From Physcia stellaris (lineage: Eukaryota > Ascomycota > Lecanoromycetes > Caliciales > Physciaceae), in the NCBI GenBank assembly GCA_018902385.1, contig JABSSW010000032.1, forward strand, positions 358,509 to 422,508: 64,000 nucleotides of DNA, read 5' to 3'. Both the position numbers and the translations under genes were made by a program. Numbering within the stretch: position 1 is the first letter of the stretch; each line of letters opens with the position of its first letter. The notes beneath the pieces are model-generated. The model saw only the letters and a list, made by a program, of their open reading frames with translations, searched no databases and was not told the origin of the DNA. Shown here piece after piece: positions 33,701 through 45,594 of the stretch.

Positions 33701-35015
33701 AGGGCAAGCCCCAAATATGCAAGCTAACTTAACCCCTTAGCTTCGTTATTCCGATCGTAGCGAGGTTCGTCTGTGACATTCTCGGATGCGAAGACCACCC
33801 CAAAACCAAAGACGAGGATGGCCGATTCAGCGAGAATTTGGTTTACGGCTACATTTCTGACGTTCAGGAATTCCTCTCGATAAACGTGGACGAAGCCACG
33901 AGATGGAAACGTCGCATCGCGTTCCGGGAATCACTGGCGATTCTGAAGGAGTTGTCTGAACATGGTATCCGGAAAGCTCAGGGTGGATTCTTGGGCTTTC
34001 TGACCACTGCTGTTGCCAAGATCTCCGAGGAACCGCTACCGAAACTGAAAGCTTGTGGAATCCGTGCTGCTAGGGTACTGCTCAAAATGAAGCCTGACCC
34101 AGAAACGGCAGCTGCTTTCATGTTGGTCTCTGTTCTGGATGCAGCTCACAAAAGCGTCCTTATGGTCTGTCGATGACCCTCTAGTTCTACATAGAAGCAA
34201 ATGCTGACGAGACCAGTTCTCCAACATTCTAGATCATTTGCTCATGCCGAACAACAAGGACGATTGGAATTATGTGAAGACGATCGCCGCAAGCGGCGCA
34301 GACAAAAGCTTAGAGCACTACGTTCTCGAGATCCAAAGACTGGCCGTCGACCTGCCTTTGATCCGAAAGTTCGAGCCAAAAGATTCCAAAGGTCTCCCAT
34401 CTCATCAAATTGGAGTTAAAGGTGCAAAGCCTGGCGATATCTTGGTCCTTCGTGTGGTAAGGCTCATTCCAACCGTTCAAGCTGCTCTCTCAACCCAACC
34501 AGACTGACTAATATTTCTGCGTGTAGAAACAAGCCTCGCAAGGCCGTCCCTTTGCTGCTTCTCCTTCTTCAAGAGCGGACAAGGTGAACCTTAACACCAA
34601 CCCCCAGGATTACATCATCTACGGCCAGACGCCCGGAGACACATTCAATTCCAAACGCCTCACCATCCTGGCGCTGACGGGTATGCTGAAATTCGTCGCC
34701 GGTACGGGTCTCAAGAATCTCCGCCACGCGAAGGATGAGGCTGGGCATTTGAAGCGGGTTAGGACGCCGCGGGGAGGAGCGGAGAGCTATATGACCGTGA
34801 AGTGGGACCAGCTTGTGCCGTTTCCGAGCAGTATGTTCAACCTTCTTCTCTTCTCTTCTCTCCTCCTCTCCCTTTCCATTCCTTTTGGTTTCCTGGATGT
34901 ACATGTCCCTGAGCTGACAGATCTTCGAATTCAAGCATGGAATCTCAGGTTCGATGAGAATGAGAATGATGAGGAAAAGGAAAACGGGGCGGTTGCGAAC
35001 GGCCATGTTCATTGA
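30739..35015 (+). CDS. Psi-producing oxygenase-like fatty-acid dioxygenase/P450 fusion (Ppo/linoleate diol synthase family)
   Basis: Eleven exons: 30739-30885, 30944-31150, 31211-31319, 31373-31465, 31528-31876, 31931-32912, 33010-33650, 33741-34164, 34217-34456, 34527-34830, 34921-35015. They sum to exactly 1197 codons (1196 residues). The N-terminal haem peroxidase/dioxygenase domain shows NADGSDNNILFPDLGKAG, IIHDIFRS, SSYLDLTPLYGRRRSHQEAV and FNVLYRFHS (catalytic Tyr and proximal His near residue 363). The C-terminal half is P450-like. Its haem-binding loop reads IIYGQTPGDTFNSKRL near residue 1095-1110, with no Cys where the thiolate ligand should be. The isomerase half is therefore probably inactive, leaving a dioxygenase, as known for PpoC-type enzymes. 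Products would be hydroperoxy fatty acids (oxylipins) acting in development. The region before the dioxygenase domain is shorter than usual; exon 1 is the least certain. Confidence 0.88.
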
Positions 35016-37245
35016 AAGAGTATATGAGGGGTATTCAGACCACCTTTTCTGATGGCCCGTTTGGGACGTTACCCATTCGTGCTTCCTGTGGAAATCCCGT
35101 CTTAGCGACCCAAATGGGCCTCCAAAATTGTGGTGTGAAGATTTTCTGATATCTATCCGGGAACAACTGAATCCAGACGTTAATTGAATAATGATTCTGC
35201 TTCAGGGTACGAAAATATTAAACTAATACGTAATGTTCCCTTCCCCTCTCTTTATCCTTCACCCCACAATATGTCCTTGTCCTTCCCCTCCCCATCAACC
35301 TAAAACCTCGTGTGTCGATCTACCTAACCTCAACCTCCTGAACATGCATATCATCCATCATCTTACATCTCCCCCTCCACCCATCGTATCCAAAGCTCCA
35401 GAAAAACCTCGAAGTTGCAAATGTCCAAAGTCCATTTCTCAGTCTTGATCTTAGGAATTGCGAGTTGTTTTTTAATTGTACGGTATCCGCGCGGAGGTGA
35501 CTTGGGTAGGGATGTCGAAGCTGCCATTTCGAGTGCTCTCGCGAAGCGCAGAGACACCCATAGATCGTACGATACTGTTCAAATCCTTTGATCACTTGTT
35601 CGTTCATGGTGACATTTAGTATCCCAGCATCCGTCTCGTTAAAAGACAGCGTTGCTGTGGTAGGTGGCCCTGGGGTTCGACCTGGGATGGCTGATAGACC
35701 TACCGTGATCTTAGTTCTCTGAGTGATTGCAGATTAAGTGAGGGCTCTCCGGGACTGGTACCTGGGATCACTCCTCGGATTTTCCATCTTGGGCGAGGGG
35801 TTTGCAGCCGAGGGATCGGAGTGGCTTGCTTCGTATACTCATCTGAAGGAAGAGCGTATCCCACCCTCACGCTGTTGGTTGGCATTTCGGTCCATCGTAG
35901 AAAATCAGCCCAGGAACGGACATCGAGGATGAAGGAGTCCAGATGGGATTACGGCGAGAGGTGATGGTTCTCAGCGTTGTGTCAACCTAGCGTTGGAATT
36001 CACGATTTTTTTGTTCATTTTTGCGACCCCGGATCTAAAGCCCATGATCCATCCAGCATCCCACTCATCTGCTTTTCAATCCGTCGTCTCCGTCCGAATC
36101 TACCCGCGGGATCCATCCCCCCGGCACCGATCCCAATACCCAAAAGCCCAAAATATCTAGCGCGCATAAAACTGCGTTCCCAGCTTGCTCAAAGTACATC
36201 CATCCCGCCAGCAATCAGCGAAAGATGTCCTGGTGCGTTCATCAAGACCCCCAAGCCGCTTTGGAGAATCGGAGGAGTAGAGAGTTGATTTGAGGATTAG
36301 ACCATGGGTTTTATGCGCTGGAGGGGGAGGGGGAGGCTGTGGAAGCGCTTGATGGGTTTGAATGGATAAGGGAGGGTGGAGATGATGTGAAAATAAGAGA
36401 AGAGAAGAGAAAGTGGAAGGAAGAAATGGTGGGGTCTGGTCTTAAAGATGGAGAATAAGGCGCGATGATGGATTATATGCATGTTGTGGCTTCTGCGACC
36501 TGGATAGGAAATGGATATGAAGAATAAGTATATATCGTGACAAGGCATGATAGTTTGAGTTTGTTTCGAGTTCGAGTAAGCGCAAATCCGTCAGGGATAG
36601 AATGTTGAAAGTAGCATCACTACGTATCAAATCATGAGATATCAACGAATTCGAATACGTTCAGATGTCCTCGAATATCTCTAAACTCTGGAACCTCCAC
36701 AGGATGATCGCTTCTGAGTTGTAGAACGCTATATGTTTAACCTTCAAGTCCACTCTTGACATAAATGCGCGAAGAGGCTAATATCTCTTGCATTTAAATG
36801 ATGACTTTTTGAAGCTACATGTTAGTCATTGCGGCGAAGTGTATGTAAGGAGGAAATAACAGTATTGACCTGTCGAATCAATCTCCTCGGTTCGGGATAA
36901 GTACTCTCAGACAGAAACTTTACGACTTGAAAAGACAGATATCAATATTTCGATCATTTATTGCCGTCCTAGGAACAATGCGTGATTATCTGTTCCTAGA
37001 GATATACCCATAATCGATGATCAATAGTCCGTCTTGATATCCCACCTGGAAGTAGATGTGTCTTTTCAATAGAGATTGCTGCTGTTGATGATGATAAGGT
37101 AACAGAAGATGACAAACGCTTACATGAGCATCTGCTTCCCAAGCTAGTCACTCGACAAGCATACCACACCTACCTCACCCCACTCACTGAATGCACTTCG
37201 TGTTGGTATAGTATTTGATCGATAACCGCACCGAATCAATGCGAA
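35016..37245. other. 2.2-kb intergenic region, no gene recognised
   Basis: Lies between the 3' ends of a plus-strand and a minus-strand gene. Pyrimidine-rich stretches (35240-35400) and GAGA/GGAG-rich stretches (36300-36440) give spurious frames. No conserved motif, tRNA or rRNA seen. Confidence 0.5.
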
Positions 37246-40200
37246 TCACAATCCCAATTGCGCATCCGAAACAAAATGCGACCCACCAGCGCAACGATAT
37301 CCCCCAGCCTGCTTGATCCATCGAAACCCAGCAACACAAACCCCCATCTGCCTCAATTTCTGCTGCGCTTCACGCTCCTTCTTTCGGCGCTCCGCCTCCG
37401 CTGCTTTGATTTTCCGAAGCCGTGCAAGCTCTTCTTCGTAAGCTCGACGTTCCTCCTCGCGTCGGAGACGCTCTTCTTCGTGACGGCGTTTGGCCTCTAG
37501 GTTCTCCAAGCGCGCTTGTTCGTGCTCACGCTGTGCTTCCGGGTCGGTTGGTGGCTGGCTTGACGCCAAACTGTTCTGGTCCAGAGCGGTGGCGGTAGCT
37601 TCGACGTCGGCAGCAGCTTTAGCAAGTTTTGCTTCGAGTGCAGCTTCTTGTTGGATCAGACGATTGTAGTCCTTCTCTTTGGCTTCCGCAACGCGCTTGT
37701 CTTGTGCAAGACGGTCCCAGACCTCTTGGGTCACTCCTGCATCGCGGAATACATCGTCAGTAGGAGGTACTGTTGCAGAAACTTCCTCTTGAGGTTGCGG
37801 GGCTTCAGCACGTTCCATGCAAGCAGCTGTTGCTTTTGCAAGTGTCATACTGGGTTCTGGTGGTCGAGCGAATTGAGGCGCCATTGGCGCATAACCTGGC
37901 ACATCTGACAGATTGAGCTTTGAAGGGACATGACTACCTCGGTGTTTTCGCTCGGTGATCATGGAGTCAACTCCGGCCAAAATTGTAGGTTCATCTACGA
38001 TTATGCCCTTCGGGGATCCATCGAAGGACTTGATGAGCTTGTTGAAGATGCTCTTGGCGATCGTCTGAACATCTCGAGCATTTGCCCAACTCGGCAAACT
38101 CGAAAGCGTGTCGAAGCGGTTGAGTAAACGTTGGAGAAATGCCAAGTCTGGGGACTCGAGCACCGAGATGTCCATGTTGCGCTTTTTGGTAGCAAGCTTT
38201 TGCTTTGACCCCTCAAGCTGCTTAGTGAGTAGATTCTTGCATTCTTCGGGACTGAGGCTTCGAAAGGTTAGAGTCTCTGGGAATCGGCTTGTGAGTCCAG
38301 GGTTCATTGACATCAAGCGGTTGATGTCCGCATCGTAGCCCGCGAGGATTATTATGAGCTTTTGGGCGAACTTTGGCTTTGTAATGCAATCGACTATCTC
38401 GTCCATGGCTTCCTTGGCAAATTGGCCCTCAGCTAGTCGATAGGCTTCATCGATGAAGAGAATCTTGCCCAAAGCACGCTCTAGGAGTTTGTGGGCCTTG
38501 GGACCTGTTTGACCAACATACTGGCCTACGAGCTCTGTTGCAGAGGCTTCGATCACTTCCGCGGTTGCAAGAAACCCCATGTCATAGTAGACTTTTCCCA
38601 TCTTTCTCGCTGTCGTCGTTTTTCCGGTGCCTGGAGATTGTTAATACCTTTACCCGAAGGTAGAGCGTAGGGTTCACCTACCTGGAGGCCCTCTGAAAAG
38701 AAAGTTGAAAGGCAGCTGCTCGCGAGGGTCCATGTCCACGCTTTTCATGTTCTTCGTTGTTTGCTGATAACCTTCAAGTTGAGAGACAATTTCCTCGAAT
38801 CCAACAGTGTCTCTAAATAATGCTTTTACATTCGTTTCTGCGCGCTCTCCTCGGTCGAAGTCTTCGTCAAAATGCCGAGCCTCGAGGGTAGCCGCGTTTT
38901 TGGCTTTACCGCCTTTTCCTCTGTCCTTTTGGTGGCGAGTCTTGGCCGAGTTCAATAAAATGTCAATCTCGCCTGCGTTGCCAAAGTGTGGGCGATTGCG
39001 AGCCCGTCGTAATACATCGATGGCAACTTTTCTGCCTTGGTCTGTTGCAGCAAAACCCTGCTGTTTCAATTTCATATCCAAAATTGTGCCAAGCTCCTCA
39101 TCTGTGAAGTCCTCGAATAGGAAAGCAGAGTCAAGCGGAAACCTACGAGCAAGTCCGGGATTTGCTTTTTGAAGCATCTCTTCCATCTGCTCCTTGTACC
39201 CCAGTAGGAGAACGCAGCGATCTTCTCCAGGTGTACTCTGCACCTCGGCAACTAAAAGCGCCATACTATCAGTATCTCTATGCAGCACGGAAAGGTAGTT
39301 TCGTGGAAAAGTGTGGGTCGAAGAATAACGTACACAGTTCATGAGACCTGTGTAGAATGCTAGAAGTAGGGAATGCAATATTGACTGACCAATGGTGTCG
39401 ATGACAGCCTGCTTGTACGGATCCGACTGGGGGCCTCCTCCTTCTGTTGACCCACCAAGCAGACCATACGCTTCATCTATTACAAGGACTTTACCGGCAG
39501 TGGATGCTAAAATCCCCTTCGTGTTCTGTTCCGAGCCTCCCAAGACACTCCCAATAAAATCAGCAGGGTTTTTGACGACCACTGCCAAGACTAGTCAACA
39601 ACGTAGTATACAGCTTGCATGTTATGGGTACAAACCTTCGCCATTGCTAATTAGACCAATATGCGCGAGAATCCTTCCGTAAATCTTAGCTACCGAAGTC
39701 TTACCCGTACCTGGAGAGCCCAGGAAAACCTTGTTGAGCGAATATTCAACAAGAGGCTTTTCTTCCAGCTCCCTCGTATAATTATACTCGATACTCGCCA
39801 CGAGCGCTTGCACAGACTCTTTGACGGCTTTGAGACCAGTGAGGTTTTCCAAGTCAGCCCAGGCTCTGCAGCTCTTAAGTGCTTCTGATGGCTCAGGGCC
39901 GATTAGATCCTCCTTAGTCAGAAGCATATCATTCGTAATGGTCTTAGCTCTCCTCTCCCTTCTAAGTCTATTCGCCTGCCTCGCGCTTATCTGTTGGCAA
40001 ACGTTTTCAACCGCTCGGGCGTTGCCAAAGCCTTCTCGACCACGTCCCCGGCCGATCCGGCGAGCCACGATGCGCGTATAGAGTCCCCGGGTCCCGCCCT
40101 CGACTTCCATTCTCCCACCATATTTTTTATCAAGCTTAGTCACCAGTATGTCAAGCAATTCTTTATCTTCGTAATCTTTAAACTGAAGCTCATTGGGAAA

Positions 40201-43200
40201 TCGACTTGGTAGGCCAGGATTATGCGCGAAAAAGGACTCCATCTGCTTATTGTAGCCGGCGAGCACAAATACAACCTTTCCGGTCAGATTTTCAACCTCG
40301 GCGAGGAGGAAGTCAAGGACCTGGGCGCCTCCATAATTCTGGCCGGAGGTAAGTTGGTAGGCTTCGTCAATGAAAAGCACACCTCCGCCATTGTTTTGGA
40401 TATCTTCGAGATGCTTCTTGCAGCCTGAGACGCCATCGTTTGTAAGTCTTGATCCGGTCGATTCGACAAAAAATGAGCCAGGCAAAGCGCCGACCGATGT
40501 AAGGAATTTGGCGTAAAGACGGGCAACAGTGGTCTTCCCTGCGACAAGTAAGACTAGTACTGTGACACGGAAAAGAGACGGTCAAACCTGTGCCCGGATT
40601 GCCAAGTAGCGTCGCGCCGAATCTATCAGTCTTCAAGCCAATACCCTGACGGACAGCTGTATCGACTCTGGACTTGATCGAGAGAAAAGCTGACTTTACA
40701 TCCTCCAGGCCTATCATCTCCATGAGGGAATCTAATGCCTCATTGCGTGCATCCTCGTACTTCTTTTGGTTACTCCATTCTTCACCAGGACTTAGTTCCC
40801 CACCATTTGATCCGTTGGGTTCCTCGCTGGGACTTCCCTCAGACCACCCTTGGCAAACACTATCGTGATCGCCCTCTGTAGTGGACGGGGAGTCTCTAGT
40901 CGTTGAAGGTGGTCTCCGAGTCGCTTGTACCCTCTGCGACCGTCCTAGCGGGCGCCTGGGGTTCTCAAGATCCTGTCGGTGTTGTTTTAGTGAGCTCTCC
41001 TGATCACTTTGCTCTGCTCGATCCCTTAACATCCGCCTTTCGAGTGCAATCTCATCCTGGACTTCTTGCAGCTGCTGCATGTAAAGTTTCTGTTTCGCTT
41101 CTCGCTGCATGTCAAGTTCATGATCTCTTTGCTTTATGCGTTCCTTTTCATCATCCTCGGCTTCGCACTTACGGCAGGTGGATTTCGCTTTAAAACACCG
41201 TCGAGTCACACGGTGTGAGCGAGGGCACACAGATTCAACAATTGTCCGACAGTCCATTTTGGAATGGTCATAGAGCTGGTGGCATTTTTGTGGGCAATCA
41301 TGGATGCCACAATTCAGGCGGGCTCCGCTTTTACCACTCATCAGAACTGGGTACCTCAAGTCAGGAGATCGACTTACCATGGTTGTGCGCATCCACCGTC
41401 TGGGCATTCTATATCGAAGTCCTCCTTTGAACGTAATAGCGCTAGCTTTTGCGGATGCTGTTCACATTTCACGGGTAGTCCGTCATGGAGCTGAGATTCT
41501 TTCCTGAGCTTGTCGAATAAAGGGATCCATGTCTCTTTACCCTTGCGGCTCTTGATGAAAGTCTCAGCATTCCCAATCATGATAAGCACTTCGCGTGCTC
41601 TGGATAACAGCACGTTGAGTCGCTCGGGCGCAAACATAAACCCAATCTCTCCAAGGTCATTGCTGCGTGTCAGCGAAGCCACTACGATGTCACTTTCTTC
41701 GCCCTGATAATTGTCTGATTTGGATCAGCATAACCCTCTCGAGAAGTGGCTTTATCATCATGCATGGTGGAGCGAAGCTACTGGAGGCAGAAGCTAAGAT
41801 GATACGATGTATAGCTAAATTGACCCCTAGGAGTGAATACAGGGGTGGTGGGCAAACCACCCGAGGTTTTTGTCCAAATAGTCGTAGTATACAATCTTAG
41901 AGTTGGCTCAGACTAGAAACAATTCGAAATAAAATTCACAAGCAGCTTCTGAATGAAAAGTACAGCTTTTAGGTGTTCAGGAAGATAAGAGATCAATTTT
42001 CTACGCACCTATTGTAGATATTCGTATGGGACGCTTCGAGAGCTGTGCGCTAGCCTGTGAAATCAAGCCAGCCCTTAGAAGATCATGGGAATCGAGGTCA
42101 TTCAAGACTGGGTCGTTGTCCTTGCTCAATTGATCCCGTAGCAGATGTAGCTGGCCAAGGTAAGGGGTGAGTATGACGATATGGTCTGTTCCATAACCTT
42201 GTTGCGCTAGGTATCGCACTACCTTTAGCACAATGTCCGCCTCGAACAGGTTGCGCTTGCTAGCTTTGGCGCCTTCATCAAGCCGGTCTGCAATTTGACT
42301 GAACTGGACCTCCGGCTGGTTATGATTGAAAAACGTGACACGACTTTGCAAGCCCCGAGGTGGTGGCCGATTTAACGTCTTTTCCGCGTCGAGAAGATCC
42401 GGGTATGTGAGATGCCTGACCAGAGACGATATCTCAGGGCACATGCGGTGCTGATTGTTGAGCGTTGTATGGGGGTAACCTCCTAGAACCAGTCTCTCGA
42501 ATAGAGATCTGTTCAGATCGTATCCGTCACCTCGCTCAACAGTCAGGGCGTAGTTCTTGACTTTCGGACGCAATTGCTTGTGATCGCCAATGAGAGCTAA
42601 TCTCTTCGAATTTGGTGATAAAGCTGTAATAATGTGGCTCTCCAGGATCTCGCCTGCCTCTTCTACCAACACTATGCCGGCAGAGGCACTCCGGAGGTCT
42701 CTCACATACTTGGCTGCGGCTGTCGTTGTGCAGCCGATGACTCTTTTCTGCTTGAGAATCGCCCTTGTTTTCTCATTCCAGGCCTCGTCAAGCTGTCCCT
42801 GCAGGCTGTTGAAGCGCTGTAGCGAACCACTGATGTTATTGACTCGCTCTTGCAACAAGTCATTCGTCCATCTATCAATGTAAGTCTGGCGCTGTGCTTT
42901 ATTCAGCTTCCAGCATTCTTGGTGCTCAGGAGCAATATCATCTGCAAATACTCCAGCGCTGAGGCCTCCACACCATCGACCGTATAGATACCCTGGACCT
43001 ACGCTTTTGCCTTGGCTGTTTACCTTGATCATTCCATCTTCCTTATCGGGGGTTTGGAGCGCCTCAAAGAAAGAGCCATACTCCTCAGAGAACTCTAGAT
43101 ATTCCATAACGTCTTTCCAGCGTGCAGAGAAAGTGGCATAGGTCTTGAACTCTTCCTTCATGCTCTGATGAAGCTCATCAGCCTCCGTATTGAGTTCATT

Positions 43201-44963
43201 GATTATACTCCAGACGGCTCGAGAGTTTTTATGAGAGGACTTCTGCTCGGAAAGATTGAGACTAGCTGTCCGAGGAGTTGATTTAGCGCCAAGTCGTACG
43301 ATATGGTCGTTCGGGATCCCAATATCGAGTAGCTCTTCGAGAAACTGATCCAGTGCGTGATTGGTGTAGCATATAACCAAAATTGTCTCCGTGGTGTATT
43401 CATGGAATGCTTTTGCTAGTAACGCGCCAATGAAAGATTTGCCAGTACCTAGATGGTCAGCGTCGGTATGACAAGCTTGAGTTAAATCTGCTCACCGGGA
43501 GGACCTTGGATAAGACTAAGTGGGTGGGCAAGGCCTTGGAGTAGGGATGCCAATTGCGACGGGTCAAGTCTGATGTCATTCTTTGTACCTAGAATATCCT
43601 TGATGTTATTGTCCTTATGGTTGCTCATTGCAGTAATTACAGATTCGGGTACCAGAGTTTGCGGTCTTATCGGATGTTCTGCTACAGAGTGTAGCATTTC
43701 CTGGGCAAGTGGTAGGTCCACCCGCTCTTGCAAGCATTTCAAGACGGGCTCGTAGGCAAAAATGGGGGTATCGACAAGAATAAAGCGGAGATCACTTCTC
43801 AGTTTCAATGCAAGAAGTGCTTTTTTCGACGCTTCATCACCAAGGATTTGAAGCACTACAACTGGAGGATCATCAAGTAAGGCATCTTCGTTTCTATCCA
43901 GAGTCGCAAAAGCCACAATATTGTCTTCTTGAATGATGCATCCAAAGGACTGATGCTTCAGGAAGTTCCGATTGTCACTGAGAAACTTTTTTCGTTCGTT
44001 TGGAGGCCGATGGAGGAGTGGCTCTAGCCCGTGCTCGCATCGTACCGCCAGTGCTGCAGGCCGACGTTTCTTCTCATCGCCGCAGGATAGGCCTACCACG
44101 GACAATCGGGTCAATACAGACGCCGGCCTTCTACTCTTCTTCTTCCCTGTAGCTGCCTGGAGGTCTTCCCGTAACTCGGCCAACATGTCCTCGCGTAAGA
44201 GCCGGAACTGGTTGTCCAGATGCATCGCGACGCGGTGGTCCGGTTTCGCCTCCACAATAGCCTCAGCCGGTCGATAAAATGGCTTTTCGGTCGATAGGAA
44301 CTCGTCTGCGGTTGGAAAAATTGCCACTTGGCGAAAGTCCTCAAAGTCATTGTCATGACGACCACCTGCCGTAGTGCCTTGGTCGAATGTTACGGAAACG
44401 CATCTAGTATTTAGGACGTGCTTGATTTTGTGTCCGTAAGTACGAATCTCATGGGAAGCCGACTCTAGGAGGAGTCCGCTCGTAGTCACGTATTCCGCAT
44501 CCGCCAGAACCCCGGACCCGTGAAGACCGGGTAGCAAAACAAGCTCGGACAATAACCATGCAAATGCTAGCAACGCATCTCCCTCGAGGCCCCGACCTTT
44601 TGCGGCTCCCATCATGGCTACCCAGAGAGTTGGTGGATCAACGATAATCATCAGAAGCTTCTTCAGAACCTGGCCATTGCACAACTCTTTGACAGCAGAA
44701 ATAGATACATAGAGAAGAAAAGCTGGGAGCTTTTGATTCAGAAAGCCGTTCGAAACGTCGAATCTGAGTCCTGACTGAAGTGCGTTCAATGCGGGCGAAC
44801 TACCAAGCAACTTTTCGATGCAGCGTTGGTGATCCTGCTCGTTACAAATAGCCTCAAGGAGCAGGTTCGTGTCTGCAGCATTCTTGATGCCCCTTTTGCC
44901 GCCCAAGACTTGCCCAAAAAAGGTACTCAGTCTGGTCAGGCGGGCTGCGTCGCTAGAGGCCAT
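37246..44963 (-). CDS. NFX1-type zinc-finger SF1 helicase fused to three CbbX-like AAA ATPase domains
   Basis: Eight exons: 44963-43496, 43448-42009, 41714-41378, 41327-40588, 40538-39636, 39581-39390, 39251-38682, 38630-37246. They sum to 2345 codons (2344 residues) with every junction in frame. Residues ~1-485 are a helical N-terminal region. The SF1 helicase follows: GPPGTGKSFIGALLA, YTNHALDQFLEELL, IVLVEEAGEILESH, GDHKQLRPKV, NNQHRMCPE, STIDNYQGEESDIVVASL. NFX1-type Cys/His-rich fingers at ~1070-1140 (LNCGIHDCPQKCHQLYDHS) and a charged coiled coil come next. Three AAA modules follow: GNPGTGKTT/VLFIDEAYQL, GSPGTGKTS/VLVIDEAYGL and GPPGTGKTT/ILFIDEAYRL. Each has the LAGY or LLGY and NPGL..RFP motifs of CbbX/SpoVK ATPases. 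The C-terminus is a Glu/Arg coiled coil ending with GYRCAGGSHFV. NFX1-type helicases are linked to RNA quality control and silencing; the AAA part suggests a remodelling ring. Exact role unknown. Confidence 0.88.
41715..42008 (-). other. Unusually long intron (294 bp) in the helicase/AAA gene
   Basis: Starts GTGCGT and ends CAG, joining STI-D and NYQGEESD across helicase motif V. All other introns of this gene are 47-137 bp. A frame on the opposite strand carries no motif. It may contain an insertion or a regulatory cassette. Confidence 0.7.
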
Positions 44964-45594
44964 CTTCAAGCGATCCAGGTCTTAACGCCTTCCAATACAA
45001 TAATTGAGCATTAGCTAGGATGACGTTAGTAGGTTATGTGAGGTAGCTTATTATCTCTTCTAGGAAGAGTGAGATGCGATGGCAGGCTTTCTGGCAAATT
45101 CATCGGTGTGAAAGGGTGCAGGGAGCAGTGTTAGTAGCCCACAGTAAGTTTTCTCGGATCTCGGATAGAGGTAATGGCTTGAGAGAAGTCTGAAAGACCC
45201 GGCTAGCCACTGCGTATCAAGTGGCCCACCAAGTTGTTGATGTGCAAGGATCTTGTGGAAACAAAGCACAGGACACTGGTACAAAGCACAGGATACTAGT
45301 TGAGCGGTTTCGCATACTCGGTTTCTGATCACTTGACACTTTGGCGCTGTGTTGCATCCATTTCGCTATTCGGCACCGAGGTCGTGCAAATGGGTTTCGA
45401 AGAGGTGCTATCGTGAGGAGAAACCGATGTCTCAGGTATCCGTTTGTGACGTGGCGGCAGGCTGGTTGCACAACAGCATATGCCGCACGCAACCGAAGCA
45501 CACGTCGCACGCTCAACCACTCCAGTACATATCAGCCAGATATTAGAGATACCAAGTAATCTCCTTACTGCCGCCACAGCATTGAACCGTTAAA
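44964..45594. promoter_or_regulatory. Divergent promoter region
   Basis: About 630 bp between the helicase/AAA gene (minus) and the GC-AG-intron gene (plus). Includes a 17-base direct repeat of the type AAAGCACAGGA(C/T)ACT near 45260-45300. No specific box defended. Confidence 0.4.

Noticed and set aside
35655-35690. GGTTCGACCTGGG resembling a tRNA T arm
   Set aside because: No anticodon or acceptor arms nearby.
35977-36548. Pro-rich and Ser-rich short frames as genes
   Set aside because: Low-complexity composition and no conserved motif or splice structure.
41667-41900. Plus-strand frame in the 294-bp helicase intron as an intronic gene
   Set aside because: No recognisable motif and no start or regulatory context.
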